From Anomaloglossus baeobatrachus (taxonomy: Eukaryota > Chordata > Amphibia > Anura > Aromobatidae): a stretch of DNA of 64,000 bases. The notes under the pieces were generated by a model. It had not been told where the DNA came from. It worked only from the letters and a program-made list of their open reading frames with translations, and did no database searches. Both the position numbers and the translations under genes were made by a program. The stretch spans positions 62,001-126,000 of the forward strand of contig NW_027442259.1 in the NCBI RefSeq assembly GCF_048569485.1, in the 5' to 3' direction. Position 1 is the stretch's first letter. The number at the start of each line of letters is the position of its first letter. Below, piece after piece: positions 10,272 to 21,044 of the stretch.

Positions 10272-12982
10272 ATGCTTGTTGATTTGGAATGTGCTTGATG
10301 CAAATCAAAACATCCTGTTTGCCACTAGGGCCCAAGTGCTGCCACTGATGGGGTGGGTGTCTGTGTGGCCCAATTTTTGGAAAAAAGGGAGACTCCGCTT
10401 GGAGTAACCCTTGCTTGCTGTGTTTTTAAAAGAAGCCAAGATGAACAGAGCTGGGATCAGGAAAGACTTTGCTACCTACCCCGGTGTCATCCTGGGGACG
10501 GTTAAGAATAGCGTATTTTTGAATGTGCTTGATGTAAATGTAGCTGTGAAGTGTACAACTGGGGCACAACTGCTGCCACTGAAGGGGTGGGTGTGTGTGG
10601 GGCCCAATTTTTGGAAAAAAGGGAGACTCCGCTTGGAGTAACCCTTGCTTGCTGTGTTTTTAAAAGAAGCCAAGATGAACAGAGCTGGGATCAGGAAAGA
10701 CTTTGCTACCTACCCCGGTGTCATCCTGGGGACGGTTAATTATGGCGTATTTTTGAATGTGCTTGATGCAAATCAAAACATCCTGTTTGCAACTAGGGCC
10801 CAAGTGCTGCCACTGATGGGGTGGGTGTCTGTGTGGCCCAATTTTTGGAAAAAAGGGAGACTCCGCTTGGAGTAACCCTTGCTTGCTGTGTTTTTAAAAG
10901 AAGCCAAGATGAACAGAGCTGGGATCAGGAAAGACTTTGCTACCTACCCCGGTGTCATCCTGGGGACGGTTAAGAATAGCGTATTTTTGAATGTGCTTGA
11001 TGCAAATGTAGCTGTGAAGTGTACAACTGGGGCACAACTGCTGCCACTGAAGGGGTGGGTGTGTGTGGGGCCCAATTTTTGGAAAAAAGGGAGACTCCGC
11101 TTGGAGTAACCCTTGCTTGCTGTGTTTTTAAAAGAAGCCAAGATGAACAGAGCTGGCATCAGGAAAGACTTTGCTACCTACCCCGGTGTCATCCTGGGGA
11201 CGGTTAATTATGGCGTATTTTTGAATGTGCTTGATGCAAATCAAAACATCCTGTTTGCAACTAGGGCCCAAGTGCTGCCACTGATGGGGTGGGTGTCTGT
11301 GTGGCCCAATTTTTGGAAAAAAGGGAGACTCCGCTTGGAGTAACCCTTGCTTGCTGTGTTTTTAAAAGAAGCCAAGATGAACAGAGCTGGGATCAGGAAA
11401 GACTTTGCTACCTACCCCGGTGTCATCCTGGGGACGGTTAATTATGGCGTATTTTTGAATGTGCTTGATGCAAATCAAAACATCCTGTTTGCAACTAGGG
11501 CCCAAGTGCTGCCACTGATGGGGTGGGTGTCTGTGTGGCCCAATTTTTGGAAAAAAGGGAGACTCCGCTTGGAGTAACCCTTGCTTGCTGTGTTTTTAAA
11601 AGAAGCCAAGATGAACAGAGCTGGGATCAGGAAAGACTTTGCTACCTACCCCGGTGTCATCCTGGGGACGGTTAATTATGGCGAATTTTGGAATGTGCTT
11701 GATGGAAATCAAAACATCCTGTTTGCAACTAGGGCCCAAGTGCTGCCACTGATGGGGTGGGTGTCTGTGTGGCCCAATTTTTGGAAAAAAGGGAGACTCC
11801 GCTTGGAGTAACCCTTGCTTGCTGTGTTTTTAAAAGAAGCCAAGATGAACAGAGCTGGGATCAGGAAAGACTTTGCTACCTACCCCGGTGTCATCCTGGG
11901 GACGGTTAATTATGGCGTATTTTTGAATGTGCTTGATGCAAATCAAAACATCCTGTTTGCAACTAGGGCCCAAGTGCTGCCACTGATGGGGTGGGTGTCT
12001 GTGTGGCCCAATTTTTGGAAAAAAGGGAGACTCCGCTTGGAGTAACCCTTGCTTGCTGTGTTTTTAAAAGAAGCCAAGATGAACAGAGCTGGGATCAGGA
12101 AAGACTTTGCTACCTACCCCGGTGTCATCCTGGGGACGGTTAATTATGGCGTATTTTTGAATGTGCTTGATGCAAATCAAAACATCCTGTTTGCAACTAG
12201 GGCCCAAGTGCTGCCACTGATGGGGTGGGTGTCTGTGTGGCCCAATTTTTGGAAAAAAGGGAGACTCCGCTTGGAGTAACCCTTGCTTGCTGTGTTTTTA
12301 AAAGAAGCCAAGATGAACAAGTCATGGGTCAGCAAAGACTTTATCTACCTACCCCGGTGTCATCCTGGGGACGGATAAGAATGGCGTATTTTTGAATGTG
12401 CTTGATGCAAATCAAAACATCCTGTTTGCAACTAGGGCCCAAGTCCTGCCACTGATGGGGTGGGTGTCTGTGTGGCCCAATTTTTGGAAAAAAGGGAGAC
12501 TCCGCTTGGAGTAACCCTTGCTTGCTGTGTTTTTAAAAGAAGCCAAGATGAACAGAGCTGGGATCAGGAAAGACTTTGCTACCTACCCCGGTGTCATCCT
12601 GGGGACGGTTAATTATGGCGTATTTTTGAATTTGCTTGATGCAAATCAAAACATCCTGTTTGCAACTAGGGCCCAAGTGCTGCCACTGATGGGGTGGGTG
12701 TCTGTGTGGCCCAATTTTTGGAAAAAAGGGAGACTCCGCTTGGAGTAACCCTTGCTTGCTGTGTTTTTAAAAGAAGCCAAGATGAACAGAGCTGGGATCA
12801 GGAAAGACTTTGCTACCTACCCCGGTGTCATCCTGGGGACGGTTAAGAATAGCGTATTTTTGAATGTGCTTGATGCAAATGTAGCTGTGAAGTGTACAAC
12901 TGGGGCACAACTGCTGCCACTGAAGGGGTGGGTGTGTGTGGGACCCAATTTTTGGAAAAAAGGGAGACTCCGCTTGGAGTCA
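10272..12982 (+). repeat. 234-bp tandem array, about 12 units, derived from transposase tail
   Basis: Units repeat every 234 bp (stops at 10641, 10875, 11109, 11343 and so on). Two main variants alternate: one with CAAAACATCCTGTTTGC, the other with GTAGCTGTGAAGTGTACAAC. Each unit contains AAGATGAACAGAGCTGGGAT and TACCCCGGTGTCATCCTGGGG, which match the last codons of the transposase (AAAATGAACAAGTCATGGAT and CTGTGTCATCCTGGGGAGAG). A unit near 12310 keeps the more ancestral AAGATGAACAAGTCATGGGT. Each unit also carries GGCCCAATTTTTGG. 234 is 78 codons, so every unit repeats the same 76-codon open frame, but these lack ATG starts in context and are probably not translated. Confidence 0.95.
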
Positions 12983-13311
12983 CCTTGCGGTGTTTTACAT
13001 GATTTTAGAATGGCGTGCCATGCCTATATCTGTGTGTCCTCCTCTTTTTCCTTGTCCAGCTGTTTTGTTTTCGCATGAGTATATGTCCTTGTCACTTTCC
13101 CATGTGTTTGTGTTGTGTTGTGAGTTGTTTGTCACCTTTTGGACACCTTTGAGGGTGTTTTCTAGGTGTTTTACTGTGTTTGTGATTGCCTGCCATTGTT
13201 TCCTATTGGCTCGAGTTCGGTTCGTCGAACGTTCGACGAGCCGAACTCGAACGGGAGCTCCGTTCGGCGAACCGACCTCGAGCCGAACCGGGACCGGTTC
13301 GCTCATCTCTA
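12983..13311 (+). mobile_element. hAT-1 3' terminal region and inverted-repeat tip
   Basis: Unique 3' sequence following the array, ending in GGTTCGCTCATCTCTA at 13296-13311, the complement of TAGAGATGAGCGAACC. A 40-bp near-perfect palindrome lies at 13211-13250 (TCGAGTTCGG..CCGAACTCGA, centred on AACGTT), with partial repeats of its arms up to the tip. The next eight bases, CTCCTGGA (13312-13319), would be the target duplication. The same tip and flank recur at 54268 and 57683. Confidence 0.85.
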
Positions 13312-13786
13312 CTCCTGGACATAGCATTCGAATTACCAGGTCCCTGAAGGCTGAAATGCGTAGTGGCCGGAAATCATGAACAATTACAATGGGCGTATGT
13401 GCTGTAGATCCTGCGTCAGTTGTAGCTTGGAACTTTGTCTTTTCACGGATTTGCCCGTCTCTCATGGTGTTGGGCTATTTTCGGATCAAAATGGTGTGTC
13501 CCTCCTTGGCCCGTATCATGGGTTATTTCAGGGGCAAATTTAACTCTCTTAGCACTTTTCTCCTTAATTGTGGCCGTTGAATTGTGGGGTCAAGGTCTAT
13601 CCAACCAGCATATTTGTTGTTTTTCAGACAATTTAGGGCTCGTGCATAGTAATAATAACACAGGTTTCCAAGGGTAAAAATTTTTGAAAGATGTGATTTT
13701 TTTCATACTTTTGATCATTGGACTCAGTAAAAATATTGAAAAAATATCATCACGTACAGTTTTTTCACAAACACTGATTCTATAGG
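13312..13786. other. Unassigned flank of hAT-1
   Basis: About 475 bp with no family I recognise. Short open frames on both strands show no motif. It is repeated almost exactly at 57684-58158 and ends at the target duplication of a solo LTR. Confidence 0.5.
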
Positions 13787-14526
13787 TGTTAGGGCCAGGT
13801 GGACGGGCAGACCCAGGAGGTGGATCCACTGGGCCGAACACCTTAATGAAGGCAAGGGGTCCGGTAGCCGGAGCACTACGGGTAGCAGGACAGTCCGTGC
13901 AAAAGAGTGGAATGGAGAAGTCCCTGGGACCACGGAGTCACTGATGGTAGTCCGGGTGACGGAGCTCAGGTTCGGAGGCCGAGATGTCAGGCAGAGTCCG
14001 GAACCGATGGAGCGAGAGGACGGGTCACCACAGGGATCAGAGATGGTACGGACTGACGGGATGGCAGATAGTCAGCGTTCGGGGTTCGGGAATCGGCAGG
14101 ACCGGATGGCGAGGCAGGAGCGGCTCTAGAAGAGAGATAGGTAAGTATATCACAGAGACACAAGGAGACCTGACTCCTAGCTTAGGAAACACGAAGAACA
14201 GGCCCCGCCCACTTGGACATTAAACCCCTTTATACCCTGTACCTGTGTGTTCAATTTCCTGTCAGTGGACGCTGGCCCTTTAAGAGAGGGTCAATGACCG
14301 CGCGCGCGCCCTAATGCGCATGCGCGAGGCCCGGGTGCCAGAAGCCAGGGCAGGGAGCGGTGTATAGGAAGCAGGGGAGCCGGCCTGGAGCAGGGCTGCC
14401 GACGGGCGCCGGGAGCGGGGACCGGGCCGCCTGGGGACCGCAGGTGGTGGAGGCTGGAGACCGTGGAGCGGGGGATGTCTGCCAGAGGAGCCGGGGAGCG
14501 AAGCAGGGGACCCGGAGAGCGTGACA
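13787..14526 (+). mobile_element. Solo LTR, 740 bp, with 5-bp target duplication
   Basis: Begins TGTTAGGGCC and ends GAGCGTGACA. It is flanked on both sides by ATAGG (13782-13786 and 14527-14531), the 5-bp duplication expected of LTR-element integration. A CG-rich block at 14290-14340 and CTTTATA near 14230 are promoter-like. No internal region is attached, so it is a solo LTR left by LTR-LTR recombination. The family is not recognised. The copy at 58159-58940 is 42 bp longer. Confidence 0.8.
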
Positions 14527-14743
14527 ATAGGTTTCCAAAAGGTTAGAATTCTGAAAAGATTCCCTCCATACTTTTCTGAAGATGGTGCTCTAGTGTATTC
14601 AAGCGATGTTCCTGTGCTGATGGAAAATGTAACATTAAGTACAATGTGAGCGAGTGGAGACACGTCATTGTTTCATCCAAAAAGTCTGAAAGCTGTGCTA
14701 CTGCTCAATGGCAGTAAGTATTCTTCAGTGTGTGTAGGGCATG

Positions 14744-15656
14744 TGTCGCGGGCAGAGGGGCCACGCACGCTACGCTCGGGTTCGGGGACTTCTGCTGCTG
14801 CTGCTGCTCGGTGGCTCGAGCGGAGGGCCAGATCCGGGGACTCGAGCAGCGCTCCTCGCCCACGAGTGAAAAGGGGGTGGTTTGTTTGGGGAGATAGTTA
14901 GTGACGTCACCCACAGGTCGTGGTGATAATGGGCACCACCACTGCTGGTGACGGGGATCCCGGGAGCGATGGCAGGGAGCAGCTAGGATGTTGGTTCCCC
15001 CTCCGTGGGTAGGGGTTGGTGATCCCGGGGCCCGGTGGCGGTACGGGGAGGCTGGATGGCTGGGGTGTACGTACCGAGGGAGCCCGTTTGCCCGCAGGCG
15101 CTGGCCCTTGGATCTCTAGCCTATGGCGGTGGCTTTTTATCCTCACGGTGTGGACGGTTGCCTTCTGTCGGTTCTTGGGTGTTAGGGAACCCCTGGGATT
15201 CCGGTCACTCTCGGATTTGACCATTGTCGGCGGCTCCTAGCCTGGTCAGGGTCCAATGGCCCTGCCTTTGTGCTTGGTACAGATCCGCTCACCGGTTCAG
15301 TTCCCCTCGGGTCACCGCCCGTCCCCGGTCCTACGGTTCAGCTGACTTGTACCACCTCCTGCAGACGGCCACCACCGTCTGCCGACCTTGCTGACAGTGC
15401 CTGGGCTCCTACCCAGACACTAACAGTTTCTGTCCTCTCACTTTCCACTACAAAACTAAACTAACTGCTTTTCCCGCCTCCAGGCCTGTGAACTCCTCGG
15501 TGGGTGGGGCCAACCGCCTGGCTCCGCCCCACCTGGTGTGGACATCAGACCCTGGAGGAGGCAACAAGGATTTTGTGTGACTGATGTAGACTATCCAGGG
15601 GAGGGGGTGTGTGTGATTTTGTGTTTGTGACTACCTGGCTAGTCCAGGGCGTCACA
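14744..15656 (+). mobile_element. Solo LTR, 913 bp, with 4-bp target duplication
   Basis: Begins TGTCGCGGGCAG and ends CCAGGGCGTCACA, flanked by CATG on both sides (14740-14743 and 15657-15660). It splits the degraded transposon gene cleanly: coding likeness stops at its left edge and resumes at its right edge. Its 3' end resembles the LTR ends at 49856 and (inverted) 16780 and 50985, so several members of one LTR family occur here. No internal region remains. Confidence 0.75.
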
Positions 15657-15852
15657 CATGCTATGCACTTGGAAGAAAGCTGTGAGAATTTAGACTTTAT
15701 TCTCAAGAAACTTAACTACAAGGAGCATGGATGGTCAATATGTGGTGGTCTAAAAATGTTCTCATTGCTTCTTGGGCAGCAAGGAGGATATATTAAATAC
15801 CCATGCTGTTCTGCCTCATGGCAGCCTGCTAATAGTCATTCATTGAAATTTC

Positions 15853-16488
15853 TGTTACAACCCCTAGAGGTCATTGTTATTCTTTTGAATTGCTGAGTTT
15901 CCCTTTAAGCTAAATGTATTCTGGGTAAGGAATGCCTCCCTGAGCTGAGAAGAAGCCTGCAGCCATTTTCTCTTTGGATTTGTCAGGAAAGGACATGCCG
16001 ACTTACCTCTCTGTACATTCACCCCTGCCTAGTGTAATCCGGTGAGCAAAGCAAATTACATGTGTTAGTGATAGAATCCTAGATGGAAGAGTGTAGTAAA
16101 TGCATTGTACATTGTACTTCTACACCTTTAGTGTCATCCCTGTCTTGTTTGTCTAGATAAGATTTCTATGTATTGCAGATGCAGTGACCTTTCACCTACA
16201 TTCTCGTAAGAACTGCATCTCATGTACTGTTATGCTATGTTAACTCTGTATTAACACTGTACTGACTGTAATCATTTTCTTGTTATAGTTTTTACCCGTA
16301 TAAAACAGTATCTTGGATATACCGTATTCTGTCTTCAACTGCATCTTGGATATTCCTATATTCACTGTATATTCCATGTATACTGCAATCAAGTTCACGT
16401 TACCAGCTAATAAATCAAGGCTATTGAACTCCACAGTCTGTTTATTTGAAATGTGAACTAGGGTTTAGCTGTATGCTAGAGATTCACA
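15853..16488 (+). mobile_element. LTR-like insertion, about 636 bp
   Basis: Begins TGTTACAACCCC and ends GATTCACA, inside the degraded transposon gene. AT-rich, with TTTAAG near the left and AATAAA near 16408 as promoter-like and polyadenylation-like signals. No clear target duplication was found, so the ends are approximate. Repeated at about 60268-60903. Confidence 0.4.
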
Positions 16489-16779
16489 GCATTACGTAAA
16501 AGAAGGCAGAACACATGCTTTTTGTGTGAATTGGAAAGCCAGGTTAGGACTCTTCACTGGAGCAAAAAAAATTGGCCAACAAGAACATCTTTGTAACCGG
16601 GACTCAAGAACATTGTTGCATAAAGCTTAGTTGATCCCACCTAAAGTTCTCTTGCCACCACTCCACTGTAAGCTTGGACTGATGAAGCTGTTTGTGAAAG
16701 CGCTACTGAAAGAAGGAGAGATGTTTAAGTACCTGTGTACCAAGTTTCAGGGACTGTCAGAATCAAGTCTGAAGGAAGG

Positions 16780-17572
16780 TGTGATGCCCTGGCAAAACCA
16801 GGTAGTTACAGATAGGCCCCCGCACAACACCTTTCCTCACTTAGGAAACACACAGCCGACCTGAAACCCTAGTCACCTAGGACCCTGAAGCCAGGACCGA
16901 AACCAGCGGCCTAGCTAATTAAATGATTGAGGGCAGGATTATAGGTCCTATCCCACCTAAAGTCCCTCAAAGAAGACAACAGCCCACTGATAGGGATAAG
17001 GCCACCGCCAGGGCCCTTAGATCCCACGGGCCAGCGCCTGCGGGCACGGCTCCTTAGGCCATATCCAGCCGGGAGCGGACTCCTGAGTTCCAGACCAGGC
17101 AGTCCACCATACACAAAAACAAGTGCAGAGTAAAGGACAGCGACCACCAGCCTGGGTGGGGGACCTGAATGCAACCGGCCGGGGCGGCAGGCCACCAGCA
17201 CCTTTGGTTTACCGAAAGACTCGTGTGATTCATTTACTGTGAGTAACCAAACATCCCCCTGCTTGCTCAGGCGCGCCGGCCCTTGCCATCTCCATACCCT
17301 GCACAAAGACACTGGGCCCCGGGGCAATCATCCCTACACACGGAGGGGTTAACATCCAGCTGCCACTACATCTCTCCCGGGTATCCCATAACGGCAGCGG
17401 TGGTGTCCCACCTCACCACACACCGTTGGTGGCGTCACAAACTTAATACGGCCTAGCCCATACATCTACATTCCTCCTTTTATTCGACATGTCCGCGAGA
17501 CCCCCGGGTCGAGCCACTCTCTTAGAAGGTCTGGATCCGACCAACGGCGGCTGCTGGCACAGGGGCAGCACA
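16780..17572 (-). mobile_element. LTR-like insertion in reverse orientation, about 793 bp
   Basis: Begins TGTGATGCCCTGG and continues with CAGGTAGTTACAGATAGGCC, closely matching the inverted LTR end at 50985-51060. It ends near GGGGCAGCACA. Read on the minus strand it therefore belongs to the same LTR family as 14744-15656. It sits after the GLSESSLKEG piece of the degraded transposon gene. The flanking bases do not give a convincing target duplication. Repeated at 61195-61987. Confidence 0.5.
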
Positions 17573-18020
17573 AAAGCATTTTTGTGGGTTCGGATATTCA
17601 GAAACCCATGAATGAAGGATGACGTGTTTTAAACAATAATGAAAACTGTTGAAAAAAGGGCTTGGGACTCTTTGAAAGAAGCAATAAATACGTTTCTAGG
17701 TAACAACAAAGAATCAAAATTTAAGTCCATCGTTTAGAACATGCTGAAACGTTTCAAAGCCTTGGGTTGTCTAATGAATTTGAAGTTACATTTTTTACAT
17801 TCCTATTTGGACTACTTGTCTGAAAACCTTGGTGCTGGTGGGAAGAACAAGAAGGTTTTCATCGGAATATCAAGGAGATGGAACGACGATACCAAAGTAA
17901 ATGAAACGTGAACATGATTGCCGGATGCTTCACAGAGAAGATCCACAGGCCTTCTATAAGAGAAAAGGGGGATTTAGAGAAAAGGAAAAAGTGCAAGAAT
18001 AAATTTCTAATAAAGTTGCA

Positions 18021-18536
18021 GAATGACTGTACAATAAATAAATGTATTTTATATATAAAATTGTGAATATTTTTGGTTACAATAAGTATTTTTCTTGTTC
18101 ATGTCACTTGTATGTAACTTCACACATGGATTGTACAAAATCAATATTTGATGGTTAAAAAAAAATATTTATTTTTTTTTTAAATCAGGACATTAGAAAA
18201 CATAATAATCAGTCACTGGATTTGAAGTTTCATAAACCAAAATTTTACATAGCTGTGTAATTTGTCGGGCACCCACCGACAATAGAATAGCGCCAGATTT
18301 AGGAAGCTGGCTGAGGTCTGCAAAGTCTGTAGCCAGGTGACAAAATTGTCCAACCTGGGTTTCTTCCTTAAGTAGTCTCTGGTATGATGATATGGCATAA
18401 TCCTGGCAGCCGGAGTCGAAATCCCTAGATTGCGGTTATGATCTCCAATCGGAATTGGAGCCCCTAGATTGAAGCCATGTAGCCAAGTGATCCTCTAGTT
18501 GAAGCCAAAGTCCCTAGACCGAGTCCACAAGGCATC
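18021..18536. other. AT-rich tail and unassigned sequence
   Basis: Begins with AATAAA-rich, A/T-run sequence that may be the 3' untranslated end of the degraded transposon gene, then unassigned sequence with short direct repeats (CCCTAGATTG, TCCCTAGACC). It is repeated at 62430-62957. Relative to that copy, about 172 bp present at 62958-63129 are absent here after GGCATC. Confidence 0.4.
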
Positions 18537-18889
18537 AAGCTGCATGGATAATGTTCATTTAAATGATGTGGATAGAAAGACTGAAGATATCTACATGTAG
18601 TCTGAAATCCATCATGAATCAATACTATTTTACACAGTCATAAGCAGCCCATGGGCATTCACCTGCATTCAAACCAATAACAGCTCATAGACCAGACAAT
18701 CCATCTACCACTGGACCAAAGACAGGAAGTTAAATCCACTGCCTGCGGTAACCAACTTAATCCTATAGGCTACTCACACAACAAACCCAACAGAAAGGAA
18801 AAAAACATGGCTTCGATTATCCATCCAATGAAAACGCATAACCATTGTGAGCCATTGGACAATGCAATTGGACACTTGGTGACATGGTG

Positions 18890-19240
18890 CACGGCCCAAT
18901 GAATCAAGTCTTTACTTCATATTCACGGTTTAAGCCCTTGGGTTCTAATATGCCCAGAGTACATATCCAGAAAGATTCTCTTTCTTTGAGCTAAACACAA
19001 GTCAACAATACATTGTAAGCAGATTCTATTACCAGTCCCACACCATTTTGTGACGCATAATCACACAGTGATCCAATTAAGATTCCAAGTCATCGAACAT
19101 GTCCAAGACATACGCAGAGGAGGCAATAGAATTAGGAAGCTCAAAGAAAGGGAATCTTTCTGGATATATACTCTGGGCACATTGGAACCCAAAGGCTTAA
19201 ACCATGAATATGAAGTACAGACTTGATTCATTGGGCCATG
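18890..19240. mobile_element. Inverted pair of Penelope-like element C-terminal fragments
   Basis: A plus-strand piece (about 19120-19215) encodes the phrase FWIYTLGTLEPKGLN. A minus-strand piece (about 18924-18990) encodes nearly the same phrase. Such a tail after the GIY-YIG endonuclease domain is typical of Penelope-like elements. The two pieces diverge from a centre near 19060 and are flanked by CCAATGAATCAAGTCT and its complement. The polymerase is absent. The same pair recurs at about 37335-37690, 38370-38720 and 63475-63825 and, in the other orientation, at about 28670-29010. Broken fossil. Confidence 0.6.
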
Positions 19241-20471
19241 CATGGACATAATGGACATAATTCTAATAGGCAGGACAGGTAATAAGGAGCACAAGTTATA
19301 TGCTAAAATGTGTTGTGTGACAAGACAGACACAGGAAAGGACATGATAACAGGTGTAGGGACCAACAAGGTGAGACAAGGGGTATCAGGATAGGGTCAAG
19401 TAGGTATGAATGTAGTAATGGGGCAGGCATAGAGAATTGTATGTGAATGTGAATTACAATAAATCACTAAGGAAAGGAATATGTGAGTGTGTGCCTAATG
19501 TAAACTAATATTGTACTGGCAAAATTATAGATGGAAAGGGAGAAGGGGAGGGGGGGAGAGAGGAGGCTGTAATTGACTACAAGGGTATGAGTTATGAGTG
19601 ATCATAGGGATAGTGTTACATATGTGGAAATACCTATGGAGGACCGGATGTGTAAGCGCATACCTTATACAAACCTATAGAGTGCTGATGGGTGAGAGTG
19701 TGATGTTAGATATAAGACATCCTATAGTGAATAGTGAGCCGTAATCAAGTGCAACAGGGATATTTCACGTGACTATGGGAACCTGGAAGGTAAAGAAAGG
19801 GGAGAAAAAACTGTTAGACAAGGTAATCAGACATAATGTAACCAGTTGATCAGACATGATCACCTGGTTTGAGACCCCCTGCCTTACACTATATAGATAT
19901 CATGTTCATTCCCCATCTATCTTGCTCAGGAGAGCATCTCCCTCCCCCGGCACCAAGAGCAGCTCATACTGAATTGTTACATTGACTAGTAACACTGCAC
20001 ACAGAAATGCACCTTAATATTCCACTGTTAACCCTTTCCTCCCAGCAGTAACACACAACTCCTCACCTTGATATCATGGTGATTTATGGTCAGAATGACT
20101 TCAATGCGATCAGTGATTTCTATTCTAGCTCTGCTCACATAGATTTTATATCCACACTCAACTATAGGCCGTTCTTCATATTTTGGGGGCTTTTAGTCAG
20201 ATATACTAGTTTGTGCCTGTATAGTATTGGTGTAGATGGGAGTGTAGGGCATGGGTTACATGGCACTGTGGTGGAATACTGATGGGAGGTATTGGTGCTG
20301 TGTTTGATGCTTCTACTGGGTATTTTCCTACAAATACTGGAACAGCTCACTGCTTAGAATGATCCTTCCCAGCTCTATAATATATTATATATACCCCACA
20401 ATGCAGGCTCACACACACATTTGTCTCAAGTGTGTTGTAGGGACACAGATACAGTCTTGGTCATGTGACTA
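19241..20471. other. Non-coding sequence with a hAT tip remnant
   Basis: Sequence following the Penelope-like pair, shared by all arm copies. GTTTGAGACCCCCTG at 19867-19881 is the complement of a CAGGGGGTCTCAAAC hAT tip (Charlie-like), flanked by CCTTACAC. In the other copies the same tip sits at 28031 and 45945. No gene is seen. Confidence 0.45.
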
Positions 20472-21044
20472 AAGGCTACTTTACACACTGCGATATCGGT
20501 CCCGATATCGCTAGTGTGGGTACCCGCCCCCATCTGTTGCGCGACACGGGCAAATCGCTGCCCATGCCGCACAACACCGACCAGACCCGTCACACATACT
20601 TACCTGCCCGGCGACGTCGCTGTGTCCGGCGAACCGCCTCCTTTCTAAGGGGGCGGTCCGTGCGGCGTCACAGCGACGTCACTGAGCGACCGCCCAATAG
20701 CAGCGGAGGGGCGGAGATGAGTGGCCGGAACATCCCGCCCACCTCCTTCCTTCCTCATAGCGGCTGGGAGGCAGGTAAGGAGAGGTTCCTCGTTTCTGCG
20801 GTGTCACACGGAGCGATGTGTGCTACCGCAGGAGCGACGAACTACATCGTTACTGCTGCAGTAACGATAATCGAGAATGGAGACCCATGTCACCGATGAG
20901 CGATTTTGCACGTTTTTGCAACGATGCAAAATCGCTCATCGGTATCACACGCAGCAACATCGCTAATGCGGCCGGATGTGCGTCACAAATTCCGTGACCC
21001 CAACGACTCCGCATTAGCGATGTCGCAGCGTGTAAAGCCCCCTT
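20472..21044. mobile_element. MITE of 573 bp flanked by TA
   Basis: Terminal inverted repeats read AAGGCTACTTTACACACTGC on the left and AAGGGGGCTTTACACGCTGC on the right (complement), each bordered by TA (20470-20471 and 21045-21046). The interior is CG-rich, with internal dyads such as GAGCGATTTTGCA..TGCAAAATCGCTC near 20898-20939 and paired GCGACGTC motifs. There is no coding capacity. TA borders suggest a Tc1/mariner-type or other TA-targeting superfamily; I cannot assign it further. Copies lie at 26868-27440 and 44568-45141. Confidence 0.75.

Larger units (their letters stand above)
2601..13311 (+). mobile_element. hAT-1 DNA transposon, 5' terminus missing
   Basis: A long hAT-superfamily element. 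In order it has a leader, a 138-bp array, a BED zinc-finger frame, a transposase frame, a 234-bp array and a 3' terminus. The terminus ends in the complement of TAGAGATGAGCGAACC at 13296-13311, which fits the hAT tip consensus YARNG. No matching 5' tip is present: the left boundary is a junction with an antisense hAT-2 fragment at 2600/2601, so no 8-bp target duplication can be confirmed. The body is about 10.7 kb, far longer than the usual 3-5 kb hAT, because more than 6 kb is array. It cannot be mobile as it stands unless an outer end is shared with the inverted copy to the left. Confidence 0.85.
14532..18020 (+). mobile_element. Degraded transposon gene split by LTR insertions
   Basis: Four separated pieces (about 14532-14743, 15657-15850, 16500-16779 and 17573-17930) encode stretches of a protein common in animal repeat libraries. 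They are recognisable by SLKAVLLLNGSKYSSV, KLNYKEHGWSICGGLKM, LLGQQGGYIKYPC, VLLPPLHCKLGLMK and WDSLKEAINTFLGNN. I know this as a highly repeated transposon-associated protein but cannot place its superfamily. The pieces lie in the expected order on the plus strand, separated by three LTR-like inserts, so the gene is a fossil with many breaks. A near-identical copy lies at 58946-62430. Confidence 0.6.

Noticed and set aside
10411-12748. Repeated 76-codon frames as a possible multi-copy peptide gene
   Set aside because: No ATG start opens the frame in each unit, and the frame follows from a unit length divisible by three. Kept only as an observation to test.
14280-14663. Pro/Arg-rich frames on the minus strand
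   Set aside because: They lie across the CG-rich part of a solo LTR and its flank and are compositional artefacts.
20465-20899. 144-codon frame starting MTKGYFTHCDIG
   Set aside because: It lies almost wholly inside the non-coding MITE and starts at its terminal repeat; conserved only because the MITE is duplicated.
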